Assembly: GCA_903862885.1 (NCBI GenBank)
Contig: CAIOZU010000018.1
Location: 186,001-250,000 of the forward strand
From: an uncultured Pseudomonadota bacterium
GTDB taxonomy: Bacteria > Pseudomonadota > Gammaproteobacteria > Steroidobacterales > Steroidobacteraceae
Reading direction: 5' to 3'
DNA: 64,000 nucleotides
Shown here: piece after piece, positions 30,074 to 38,106 of the stretch
Numbering within the stretch: the stretch's first letter is position 1
How the letters are laid out: the number at the start of each line of letters is the position of its first letter
Made by a program: the position numbers and the translations under genes
The notes under the pieces: model-generated
What the model saw: only the letters and a program-made list of their open reading frames with translations
Databases searched by the model: none
Told to the model about the DNA's origin: nothing

Positions 30074-31487
30074 TGCGTTACAGGTCTGGGTGGTTGATGA
30101 CGATGACTCCATTCGCTGGGTTCTAGAGCGCGCGTTGCGCGCGAGCGGATTAATGTCGCGGGTCTTCACCTCTGCAGAGTCGGCGCTGGTGGCGCTTCGA
30201 CAAGAATCCCCTGATGTGTTGCTTACTGATATTCGTATGCCAGGTAAAAGTGGGCTCAAGCTACTCGATGATATCAGTGCTTCTCACCCTCACCTGCCGG
30301 TGATCGTGATGACCGCGCACACCGATTTGGATGCGGCAGTGGCGAGCTATCAGGGTGGCGCATTCGAATATCTACCGAAGCCTTTCGATATTGATGAGGC
30401 GGTGGCCTTGGTCCGTCGTGCGGTGCACAAGCCGGTGGCGGTCAGCTCGTTGCCGCCTGCTACAAAAATCCCCGAGTTGATTGGTCAAGCGCCGGCCATG
30501 CAGGAGGTGTTTCGATCGATCGGGCGTTTGTCCCGTTCGAGCATGACGGTTCTCATCACCGGCGAATCCGGTACTGGCAAGGAGCTGATTGCCCATGCCT
30601 TACATCGGCATAGCCCGCGGGCAGCGAAGCCATTCATCGCACTCAACACCTCCGCGTTCACACCCGAGTTGCTGGAGTCGGAGCTTTTCGGTCATGAAAA
30701 AGGCGCATTCACGGGTGCCGACAGCCTGCGTCGCGGACGCTTTGAGCAAGCCGATGCCGGTACGCTGTTCTTAGATGAGATCGGCGATATGTCTTTGCCA
30801 CTGCAGACTCGACTGCTACGGGTTCTCGCAGAAGGCGAGTTCTATCGGGTGGGTGGCAATAACCCCATCCGCGTGGATGTGCGGGTGATCGCCGCTACCC
30901 ATCAAGACCTTGATGCGCGGGTCGCGCAGGGGCAGTTTCGTGAGGATTTGCTGCACCGCCTGAATGTCATTCGCGTGGCGCTGCCGGCGCTGCGTTCTCG
31001 GCGGGAGGATATCCCGGCACTGCTTCAGCACTATTTAGCCTCCGCGGCGCGCGAATTGGGTGTCGAGCCTAAGCGCGTCTCGGAAGGTGCCGAACGCCTG
31101 CTCAGTGCAGCTGACTGGCCCGGCAATGTGCGGCAACTGGTGAATGTGTGCCGTCGCTTGACGGTGGCAGCCCCCGGACAAGAAATCCGCTCGGTGGATG
31201 TGCGCGCGGAATTGGGGTCATCTACGCAGACGGATCAAGCCAGTGACTGGACCGGACTCTTGGCGCGCTGGGCCGAGCATCACTTAGTGACCGAAACCCG
31301 CCCTTTACTCGATGCCGTTTTACCTGAGTTTGAGCGCACACTCCTGCGGGTGGCATTGATGCATTCGGCAGGGCGGCGACAGGATGCCGCGCGGCTTCTC
31401 GGTTGGGGTCGAAATACGCTGACTCGTAAAATGCGTGAGCTCGGTCTGGATGTGGATGAGGTGGACGACGAGGCCGCGCGCGAGTAA
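30066..31487 (+). CDS. glnG: Nitrogen regulator GlnG (NtrC), sigma-54 activator
   Basis: NtrC, 473 residues. The receiver domain has acidic residues near D11-D13 and the phosphorylation site D55 (LLTDIRMPG). The AAA+ domain has Walker A GESGTGKE, the sigma-54 contact loop GAFTGAD, and Walker [12 protein letters not shown]-terminal Fis-type helix-turn-helix region ends the protein ([22 protein letters not shown]). It activates nitrogen genes, very likely including glnA in this window. It overlaps glnL. Confidence 0.96.
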   Translation: MADALQVWVVDDDDSIRWVLERALRASGLMSRVFTSAESALVALRQESPDVLLTDIRMPGKSGLKLLDDISASHPHLPVIVMTAHTDLDAAVASYQGGAFEYLPKPFDIDEAVALVRRAVHKPVAVSSLPPATKIPELIGQAPAMQEVFRSIGRLSRSSMTVLITGESGTGKELIAHALHRHSPRAAKPFIALNTSAFTPELLESELFGHEKGAFTGADSLRRGRFEQADAGTLFLDEIGDMSLPLQTRLLRVLAEGEFYRVGGNNPIRVDVRVIAATHQDLDARVAQGQFREDLLHRLNVIRVALPALRSRREDIPALLQHYLASAARELGVEPKRVSEGAERLLSAADWPGNVRQLVNVCRRLTVAAPGQEIRSVDVRAELGSSTQTDQASDWTGLLARWAEHHLVTETRPLLDAVLPEFERTLLRVALMHSAGRRQDAARLLGWGRNTLTRKMRELGLDVDEVDDEAARE

Positions 31488-31518
31488 TGGGTGATCGCCG
31501 CATGATGGGAGGGTGAGC

Positions 31519-32589
31519 ATGAACTCGATGTCTCGGCTTGTGACGTGGTTCGATTTTGCTGCCAATCAGGTGCTATACGGCAATCCATTAATCGATTGGG
31601 TTTACGCGCTTGGGTTGGCACTGATCACCTTCGGTATTCTTTGGCTGGTTCGTGCACGGCTGGCGTTGCGTGCGCACTCCTTGGGTGACGACACGCTGGC
31701 TCGAGGGCTTCGGCTTCCCTTGGTCATGATTCGTCACACCCATGCGACTGGGCTCTTGGCATTATCGATTGTGATGGCTTTGAAGACCCTGGAGCTCGGT
31801 CCGCGCACTGAGCATCTGACCACAGCGGGCATCATTCTTCTCTTGTTGTGGCAAGCGGGCATTTGGGCTCAGGCGGCCGTTCATTTGGTGCTCGACACGC
31901 AAGGCGCGTCTGGGCCTGATCGTAATGCCCATTCGGTCGTGAGCGCAGTGCAGTTCATAGCGCGTATCGTGATTTGGTCGGTGGTGCTGTTATTGGCGCT
32001 GGATGCTTTAGGGTTCAAGATCAAGACCCTGCTGGCAGGATTAGGGATCGGTGGCATCGCTGTGGCCTTGGCGGTGCAAAGTGTGCTCGGCGACTTATTG
32101 GCTTCGGTGTCTATTGCGCTCGATAAACCCTTCGCATTAGGTGATTCTCTGACCCTAGACAATGGCTACGTGGGCACCGTCGAAGCGATTAGCGTAAAGA
32201 GCACACGACTGCGAAGTCCTAGCGGTGAGCAGTTGATCATTTCGAATGCTGAACTTTCTAAGGTGCGAATCCGAAATTTCGGTCGGGTGACTGAGCGTCG
32301 CTCTGTGTTTCGCGTGCGCGTGGCACAAGACACGCCATCCGCTCACTTGGCGCTCATTCCAACGATCGTGGCGGAGGCCTGCGCGAGTCAGCCTTCGGTC
32401 TTATTTGAGCGCACCCACCTAGTGGCGTTTGGTAGTTACGCGCTTGAGTTTGAAGGCTCTTTTTTGGTGTCTACCCGGGACAACACGGTGTTTTTAGACG
32501 CTCAGCAAGCCGTGTTTTTAGGCATCACCCGTGCTTTTGAAAAGCAGGCGATTCACCTTGCTAGTGCCCTTCAGCCATTGGCTGGCTAA
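31519..32589 (+). CDS. MscS-family mechanosensitive ion channel
   Basis: A 356-residue membrane protein with about four to five N-terminal helices. The last is the pore-like helix LLAGLGIGGIAVALAVQSVLGDLLASVSI, read here as consecutive segments of about residues 178-205, followed by the beta domain DKPFALGDSLTLDNGYVGTVEAIS and a cytoplasmic vestibule. This is the MscS pattern of channels that open under membrane tension. GTG 31513 is open, but ATG 31519 is six bases after a GGAGG site. It follows glnG by 31 bases and converges on the dihydroorotate dehydrogenase with a four-base overlap of stops. Confidence 0.88.
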   Translation: MNSMSRLVTWFDFAANQVLYGNPLIDWVYALGLALITFGILWLVRARLALRAHSLGDDTLARGLRLPLVMIRHTHATGLLALSIVMALKTLELGPRTEHLTTAGIILLLLWQAGIWAQAAVHLVLDTQGASGPDRNAHSVVSAVQFIARIVIWSVVLLLALDALGFKIKTLLAGLGIGGIAVALAVQSVLGDLLASVSIALDKPFALGDSLTLDNGYVGTVEAISVKSTRLRSPSGEQLIISNAELSKVRIRNFGRVTERRSVFRVRVAQDTPSAHLALIPTIVAEACASQPSVLFERTHLVAFGSYALEFEGSFLVSTRDNTVFLDAQQAVFLGITRAFEKQAIHLASALQPLAG

Positions 32590-33515
32590 TGAGCAAGACC
32601 TGCGTTGGCGACATCGAGGGTGCCCACTAAGTCTTTAATCTGTTTTAGGCCATGTTCAGCAAGATATTTTGCGATCCCCGCATTGATCTTGATGCACGTA
32701 TGCGGGTCATAAAACAGCGAGGTGCCGATGCCCACGGCGCTTGCGCCCGCGATGATAAATTCCAGCGCGTCGGTCGCCGTGGTGATGCCACCTTGGCCAA
32801 TGATCGGTACGTCATGGTGTTTGGCGATGTCATACACCTGATGTACTTTTAATAAGGCGATCGGTTTGATGGCAGGTCCCGACAGACCCCCTTGGGTGTT
32901 GCCAATGATCGGACGGCGTGTTTTGGAATCGATCGCCATGCCCATCACGGTATTAATCACCGACAAGGCATTGCTGCCTGCTTCAATGCACAGTCGCGCA
33001 TTCTCACGGATATCCGTTTGATTGGGCGACAGCTTGGTGATGAGTGGCTTGCGGGTTGCCGCGCGACACGCGGCGACCACTCGGGCACTCATATCGGGAT
33101 AGTTTCCAAACTGTACGCCGCCTTCCTTGACGTTTGGACAGGAGATGTTGATCTCCATGGCATCGATGGCTGAGTCATCGAATCGCCGGACGACATTAAC
33201 GTACTCGTCAATGGTGCTACCGGAGACGTTCGCAATGAAGCGAGTTTCCTCAAAATCCAGCGTAGGCAGGATATGGGCTACCACATGCTCGGCGCCTGGG
33301 TTTTGTAGCCCAATGGCGTTTAGCATCCCCATAGAGGTCTCATAGACTCGATGCGGACGATTACCCAATCGGGCCGCTAAGGTCGTGCCCTTCAGCACCA
33401 CCGCGCCACAGTCTCGGTTCGAGAAGCCTTCTACTCGCGTATATTCCTCTCCAAAGCCGACGCACCCTGACAGCAAAACAATGGGCGAAGCGAATGACAA
33501 GCCACAGAAGTCCAT
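32586..33515 (-). CDS. pyrD: Dihydroorotate dehydrogenase, class 1B type
   Basis: A flavoprotein of about 309 residues of the class 1 dihydroorotate dehydrogenases, acting in pyrimidine synthesis. SPIVLLSGCVGFGEEY, the FMN-site lysine in VVLKGTT, ETSMGMLNAIGLQNPG, and the active-site Cys in NISCPNVKEGGVQFG point to the soluble class 1B (NAD-linked) catalytic subunit rather than the membrane class 2 enzyme common in gammaproteobacteria. The ORF runs open to 33803 and overlaps trmL. ATG 33515 gives the family-like start MDFCGLSFASP; ATG 33554 is an alternative. No pyrK electron-transfer partner is adjacent, so its oxidant is uncertain. Confidence 0.82.
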   Translation of the reverse strand: MDFCGLSFASPIVLLSGCVGFGEEYTRVEGFSNRDCGAVVLKGTTLAARLGNRPHRVYETSMGMLNAIGLQNPGAEHVVAHILPTLDFEETRFIANVSGSTIDEYVNVVRRFDDSAIDAMEINISCPNVKEGGVQFGNYPDMSARVVAACRAATRKPLITKLSPNQTDIRENARLCIEAGSNALSVINTVMGMAIDSKTRRPIIGNTQGGLSGPAIKPIALLKVHQVYDIAKHHDVPIIGQGGITTATDALEFIIAGASAVGIGTSLFYDPHTCIKINAGIAKYLAEHGLKQIKDLVGTLDVANAGLAH

Positions 33516-33590
33516 GGCGAGAGAGGCGGCGGGGGCTTCACGAAGGAGGGCCATGGGTGGATTATACCGGCGCATCGAGGAGTCAGTGGC

Positions 33591-34052
33591 ATGTTCGACA
33601 TTATTCTTTATGAGCCTGAGATACCGCCCAATACCGGGAACGTGATCCGGCTGTGTGCCAACACGGGCTGTCGGCTGCATCTGGTGCATCCGCTTGGGTT
33701 CACCCTGGAGGCGGCCCAAGTTCGGCGCGCGGGGCTTGATTATCACGAGATGGCGAACGTACGTGAGCACGCCGATTGGGCAGCCTGTTTGGCGGCGTTG
33801 CAACCGACGCGCTTGTTTGCCATTGAGACCGGAGGTGCCACGCGTTACAGCGACGTGCGTTTTCAGGCGGGCGATGCCTTACTGTTCGGGCGGGAAACCA
33901 AGGGGTTGCCGGCCGAGGTGTTGTCGACGCTGGCCGCGGATACGGTGCTGCATATTCCGATGCGACCGGGTAATCGCAGCGTTAATCTGTCGAATGCGGT
34001 CGCGCTCGTGGTGTTTGAGGCATGGCGCCAAAACGACTTTCAGGTGGAATAG
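33591..34052 (+). CDS. trmL: tRNA (cytidine(34)-2'-O)-methyltransferase
   Basis: TrmL (YibK), 153 residues, a SPOUT-class trefoil-knot enzyme that methylates the wobble ribose of tRNA-Leu isoacceptors. IILYEPEIPPNTGNVIRLCA, the LLFGRETKGLP loop and the C-terminal knot RSVNLSNAVALVVFEAWRQ are diagnostic. The start at ATG 33591 has GGAG eight bases upstream. It diverges from the dihydroorotate dehydrogenase gene and converges on gpsA. Confidence 0.95.
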   Translation: MFDIILYEPEIPPNTGNVIRLCANTGCRLHLVHPLGFTLEAAQVRRAGLDYHEMANVREHADWAACLAALQPTRLFAIETGGATRYSDVRFQAGDALLFGRETKGLPAEVLSTLAADTVLHIPMRPGNRSVNLSNAVALVVFEAWRQNDFQVE

Positions 34053-34149
34053 TCGTTTGTGCGGTGTCTGTCTCTCTGGTTACCCTTCGGTCCTACAGTG
34101 CATCACTTGCGGTAGTGGCTCGATCACGCCCCCACCGCCGATAGACACC

Positions 34150-35169
34150 TTACTCGGCTTTTAGATCGCGCCCCATCAACGCCGCCACGGCCTCTTTCAG
34201 GGGTACATGCTCGTACAGCACCCGATAGACTTCATGGGCAATGGGCATATCGACATGCAGGCGGCGGGCGACGGCATGGACGGCAGCCGCTGCTTGGAAT
34301 CCTTCGACGACTTGGCCGATTTCCAACAGCGCGGCTTGTGATGTCAGGCCGCGCGCCATGGCAAGTCCAAAGCGACGGTTGCGGGATTGGTCATCGGTGC
34401 ACGTTAAGACCAGATCGCCTAGGGCCGAGAGTCCCATGAAGGTGTCGGCTCGCGCACCGAGCGCCGTGCCTAATCGAGTCATTTCAACCAAGCCTCGAGT
34501 GATCAGTGCAGCGCGTGTGTTCGCGCCAAAGCCCATGCCATCGGCCAGTCCCGTGGCAATCGCCAATACATTTTTGGTGGCACCACCCACCTCAACGCCC
34601 ACGATATCAAGCGACGTATAAGCACGAAAATGCTCGCCGGATAAAGAACGCGCCAACTCTTTTGCAAATAGTTCGTCCTCTGAAGCCACGGTCATTGCCG
34701 TGGGAAGACCCTGGCCGACTTCGCGTGCAAAAGTGGGTCCTGAGAGCACGGCGAGGGGCACACCGGGCAGCAGGGCCCGTGCGATTTGATGCGGTAACAG
34801 ACCACTCGATAATTCAAATCCCTTAGTGGCCCATGCGACATGCTGGTGGGCTGTGAGATGCGGTGCCAGCTGCACGAGTGCGTCTCGAAAGGCATGACTA
34901 GGGATAGCGATTAACACAATGCCGACACCCTCGACCGCTTTAGCCAAGTCGTGCTCGATGGTCAGACTCGCAGGGAAAGCCACTTGCGGTAGGTAGCGCG
35001 CATTCACGCGCGCTGCTGACATGGCGGCGAGTTCAGCCGTATTTCTGCCCCACAGACGAGTCGGCCGATGAGCGCGTGCCAGCTGGATCGCTAATGCAGT
35101 GCCCCAAGACCCCGCGCCCAATACGGCGATCGGGGTATGGGTTTGCGCCTCGTCGTCGGGTGGCGACAT
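34150..35169 (-). CDS. gpsA: NAD(P)-dependent glycerol-3-phosphate dehydrogenase
   Basis: GpsA, 339 residues, which makes sn-glycerol 3-phosphate for phospholipids. The N-terminal Rossmann motif is VLGAGSWGTALA. GPTFAREV, VEVGGATKNVLAIATG with the catalytic Lys, and the C-terminal GQVVEGFQAA are all present. It lies 14 bases after secB in the yibN-grxC-secB-gpsA order known from enterobacteria. Confidence 0.96.
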   Translation of the reverse strand: MSPPDDEAQTHTPIAVLGAGSWGTALAIQLARAHRPTRLWGRNTAELAAMSAARVNARYLPQVAFPASLTIEHDLAKAVEGVGIVLIAIPSHAFRDALVQLAPHLTAHQHVAWATKGFELSSGLLPHQIARALLPGVPLAVLSGPTFAREVGQGLPTAMTVASEDELFAKELARSLSGEHFRAYTSLDIVGVEVGGATKNVLAIATGLADGMGFGANTRAALITRGLVEMTRLGTALGARADTFMGLSALGDLVLTCTDDQSRNRRFGLAMARGLTSQAALLEIGQVVEGFQAAAAVHAVARRLHVDMPIAHEVYRVLYEHVPLKEAVAALMGRDLKAE

Positions 35170-35183
35170 GAGGCGCCCCGCTC

Positions 35184-35666
35184 TTAGTTAACGACCGGCG
35201 AGGGATTGTTCTGCGCCATGGATTGCTGCATGAGCGCATCGAAATTCACCGGAGGCAGCAAGAAGGGCGGAAAGCCACCTTTGCTGATTAAGTCGGATAC
35301 GGCTTGACGGCTATAAGGGAACAGCACGGTCGGGCAAAATGTGGCGACGACGCGACGTGTGTCATCTGGCGAGTAGCCACGAATCATAAACAGACCCGCT
35401 TGTTTGACTTCCACTAAGTAGGCAATGGTGTCGTTAATTTTTGCTTCGAGGGTAATGGTCAATATGACTTCGTGCATGTTTTCAGCGAGCGTCGAGCCAC
35501 TGGTGTTCATGTTCATGCCGTATTGCGGCGCCCAATTGGCGGTATTGATATTGGGACCATTCGGCGCTTCGAAGGAGGCATCTTTAATGTAGATGCTCTG
35601 GAGAACGAGCTCCGGCCCATTTTGGTTGTCTGCGTCGGGCGCTGTCGTTGGGAGTTCGTCTGCCAT
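35184..35666 (-). CDS. secB: Protein-export chaperone SecB
   Basis: SecB, 160 residues, a tetrameric chaperone that keeps preproteins unfolded and hands them to SecA. LQSIYIKDASFEAPNGPN, the LVEVKQAGLFMIRGY block and PTVLFPYSRQAVSDLISKGGFPPFLL (C-terminal helix region) are clear family features. AGGA lies seven bases before ATG. It is in one string with grxC and gpsA. Confidence 0.96.
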   Translation of the reverse strand: MADELPTTAPDADNQNGPELVLQSIYIKDASFEAPNGPNINTANWAPQYGMNMNTSGSTLAENMHEVILTITLEAKINDTIAYLVEVKQAGLFMIRGYSPDDTRRVVATFCPTVLFPYSRQAVSDLISKGGFPPFLLPPVNFDALMQQSMAQNNPSPVVN

Positions 35667-35732
35667 GATTAAATCCTGTGGTTAATTAAATGAATGGATA
35701 AAAATGATGAGTACAACGCGTCTGAAAAGATC

Positions 35733-35996
35733 TCAGCCACCGACCAGCAAAGCATCTAACTCGCCACGCTGTTCCAATGCATACAGATCATCACAGCCGC
35801 CGATCGAACGATCCCCGATGAAGATCTGCGGTACGGTGTGACGGCCGCTTTTTTGGATCATGATCGCTTTCTGCTCTGGCGCCGCATCAATATCTATCTC
35901 AGTGAGCGACACGCGTTTCTGATTGAGCAGGGCACGTGCGCGGGTGCAGTAAGGGCACCACGACGTCGAATACATGATTACTACCGGCGCAGCCAT
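35733..35996 (-). CDS. grxC: Glutaredoxin 3
   Basis: An 87-residue glutaredoxin with the dithiol active site CPYC (C14 and C17), the cis-Pro motif TVPQIFIG and GGCDDLYAL. It reduces disulfides with glutathione in the cytoplasm. It follows the rhodanese gene by eight bases. Confidence 0.95.
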   Translation of the reverse strand: MAAPVVIMYSTSWCPYCTRARALLNQKRVSLTEIDIDAAPEQKAIMIQKSGRHTVPQIFIGDRSIGGCDDLYALEQRGELDALLVGG

Positions 35997-36004
35997 GATC
36001 CACC

Positions 36005-36427
36005 TCAGTCTTTAACCAGCGGCAGGTTGTCCTGCCGCCAGGCGCTCAGTCCACCGCGTAGGTTGAATGCTTGCTTGAAACCCAATCGGACGAGGTGCCG
36101 AGCCGCCGCACCCGCCGTGGCACCGGTGTCACAGCAGACAATAATGGGTTTATCTTTGAATCGTTGCAGCGACTCAGCCCCATCGGCAATCTTGTCGCTG
36201 GTGATCGATCGGGCGCCGGCAATGTGGCTCGTTGCAAACTCCGCTTCGCGGCGTACATCAATGAGTAAGGCGCCGCCATTCATGAGACGGATCACCTCGG
36301 CCGAGCCAATCGACCCAAAGGAGGCGCGCGCGACTCGAAATTCACTGATGGCGACCACCCCCATCATCACGAGCGCCGCCACGACATACCAAGGGTGATG
36401 CTGGCTATATTCTAAAAAATGCTGCAT
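36005..36427 (-). CDS. yibN: Membrane-anchored rhodanese-like protein (YibN-type)
   Basis: A 140-residue protein with one N-terminal transmembrane segment (YVVAALVMMGVVAIS) and a single rhodanese domain facing the cytoplasm or periplasm. The domain shows LLIDVRREAEFATSHIAGA and the active-site loop VCCDTGATAGAA with a cysteine. ATG 36427 is preferred over TTG 36433 because a GGAAG site lies nine bases upstream. Position and architecture match E. coli YibN, which precedes grxC-secB-gpsA. The sulfur acceptor is not known. Confidence 0.88.
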   Translation of the reverse strand: MQHFLEYSQHHPWYVVAALVMMGVVAISEFRVARASFGSIGSAEVIRLMNGGALLIDVRREAEFATSHIAGARSITSDKIADGAESLQRFKDKPIIVCCDTGATAGAAARHLVRLGFKQAFNLRGGLSAWRQDNLPLVKD

Positions 36428-36495
36428 TATCAATCACTTCCATCATAAGTGGTGGGGGCGAGTCGATCATTATAGCAGCCGCTTGTGGGGAGCCG

Positions 36496-37704
36496 GTGTC
36501 AGCTACAGTATCGCCTGTGAAAGCCACTTCGCACCATTGGATTCCATGGGCTTTCCTGCTCCTAGGGGCGGGCAGCGTGATGGCGGCGACAAAGCCCCCG
36601 AGCGCCCAAGCGGCGCGCAGCGAACTGAGCCGAGTGCGCGCGGAGATTAAGGCGGTCACCCAATCCGTACAAGCGGAGGGGGCTCGCCGTGACCAGGTGG
36701 CCGCCGCTCTCAGGACGGCGGATATTGCCTTGGCCCGCACCCAAGGTCGACTCGAGGATATTCATCGCCGCCGTGCAGAGAGTGAGGCCAAGCGTGCTGA
36801 GCTGGCGGCGCAAAAAGTACAGGTGAGTGCCGCGTCTAATCAAGAGCAAAAAGATCTGGTGACTGAGTTGAATGCTGCGTTTCGGTTGCTGCACGCACCG
36901 CTGCTCTCTAAGTGGTTTGTGACGGATCCGACCCGGCCTGACCGATGGCTGACTGACTATGCTTATCTGGCACGCGCGCGCGCTGCTAGGTTAAAGGACA
37001 TCAGTCAGCAGACTCAGCAGCTCAGTCACTTAGATGAAGCGCTGGCGGCCGAGGATGTGCGCTTAGCCTCGCTTGAGGAGGATCGGCGTCGTGAGGCAGA
37101 TGCGCTGGATAAAGCAAAAGCCCAGCAAGCCCGCGCACTGGATGAGCTCAGCCGGCGAGTCGCCACGCGATCTCAAGCGCTCAAAGAACTACAAGCCAAT
37201 GCGGCGTCACTCGAGGATTTGTTGGTGCGCTTAAAGCGTGCCCTCAAAACGCCCGCCACCACTACTCGGCCCTCGTCATCTGCCACTACACCGAGGGTTC
37301 AAGGCCTGTTTGCTTCATTGCGGGGACATCTTCCATGGCCAACGACGGGTCACGTGGCCGCACATTTTGGCGAGTCACGAGTGGGTGGCATGCGCTGGAA
37401 TGGTCTATTGATCGAGACTGAAGGGCATGCGCAGATTCATGCACCCGCCGAGGGTCGTGTGATTTACGCCGATTGGCTGCCGGGCCTTGGACTATTGGTG
37501 ATACTCGAGCACGGCGATGGTTACATCAGCCTGTATGGTCATAACGAGCGTGTGATGAAAGAAGTCGGTGACCGGGTAATGTCAGGTGAGGTCCTAGCAA
37601 CCAGTGGTGATGATAATAGTCATCCCACGCTTTATTTTGAAATTCGTCAAGGGACGCATCCGATCGACCCACTGCCTTGGTTGCAAGGCAGTGGGTCACG
37701 CTGA
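36496..37704 (+). CDS. envC: Murein hydrolase activator EnvC
   Basis: A 402-residue exported protein with a signal sequence (HHWIPWAFLLLGAGSVMAA), a long Ala/Arg/Glu-rich coiled coil (about 35-250) and a C-terminal LytM domain. The LytM domain resembles E. coli EnvC and is degenerate: where active M23 peptidases have HxxxD the sequence reads MRWNGLLIE, and the second HxH is replaced by LYGHN. It should therefore activate amidases at the septum rather than cut peptidoglycan. GTG 36496 is used (GGGGAG just upstream); GTG 36517 is an alternative. The 3' end of the coding region carries a 14-base-pair perfect hairpin. Confidence 0.9.
   Translation: MSATVSPVKATSHHWIPWAFLLLGAGSVMAATKPPSAQAARSELSRVRAEIKAVTQSVQAEGARRDQVAAALRTADIALARTQGRLEDIHRRRAESEAKRAELAAQKVQVSAASNQEQKDLVTELNAAFRLLHAPLLSKWFVTDPTRPDRWLTDYAYLARARAARLKDISQQTQQLSHLDEALAAEDVRLASLEEDRRREADALDKAKAQQARALDELSRRVATRSQALKELQANAASLEDLLVRLKRALKTPATTTRPSSSATTPRVQGLFASLRGHLPWPTTGHVAAHFGESRVGGMRWNGLLIETEGHAQIHAPAEGRVIYADWLPGLGLLVILEHGDGYISLYGHNERVMKEVGDRVMSGEVLATSGDDNSHPTLYFEIRQGTHPIDPLPWLQGSGSR
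37666..37697. repeat. 14-bp perfect inverted repeat at the 3' end of envC
   Basis: GACCCACTGCCTTG (37666-37679) and CAAGGCAGTGGGTC (37684-37697) are exact complements around a four-base loop, inside the last codons of envC and just before the end of the converging MAPEG gene. It could act as a bidirectional terminator; no long T run follows in either direction. Confidence 0.65.
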
Positions 37705-37713
37705 TCAAGGTGA

Positions 37714-38106
37714 TCAGGTGCCGTGGAGCATATTTAAGACGGCACCGACGATGCCGCCCACCAACAGCACCGCAATGGGCAATAATGACAACCCAAAGCC
37801 AGGACCGCGTTTGGCAGGCTCTTTCACGTAGCTTTGGAAATACATGAATCGTCCAATGATGTATAAGAATCCGAGGACACTCGCTATGCGCGCGTCTACG
37901 TAGTATGCAAACAATGGCAACGCAGGGATCAACACCACGATCAGTTCCAAGGTATTCATCTGTACCCTAAAATAGCGGTCAAACACCTCGTGCCCACTGG
38001 TAGCAGGCGCTTTCACGCCAAAGCGCCCTCGAGCGCCACCGACGGCGATTGCAAAATACATATACTGCATTAAGGCCAAACCCATCACGATATACACCAG
38101 ATGCAT
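37714..38106 (-). CDS. MAPEG-family integral membrane protein
   Basis: A 130-residue protein with four hydrophobic segments. RYFRVQMNTLELIVVLIPAL contains the family pattern of residues after the first loop, and IIGRFMYFQSYVKEPAKRGPGF matches the glutathione-binding region of MAPEG proteins. Such proteins are membrane glutathione transferases or peroxidases, but bacterial substrates are mostly unknown. ATG 38104-38106 is chosen for its GGGAGG site seven bases upstream; the ORF extends to 38145. Its start codon lies back to back with that of the divergent amidohydrolase. Confidence 0.85.
   Translation of the reverse strand: MHLVYIVMGLALMQYMYFAIAVGGARGRFGVKAPATSGHEVFDRYFRVQMNTLELIVVLIPALPLFAYYVDARIASVLGFLYIIGRFMYFQSYVKEPAKRGPGFGLSLLPIAVLLVGGIVGAVLNMLHGT

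Noticed and set aside
33655-34164. A 169-codon plus-strand frame overlapping trmL
   Set aside because: It is a shifted frame of trmL, rich in Cys and Arg, with no family resemblance.
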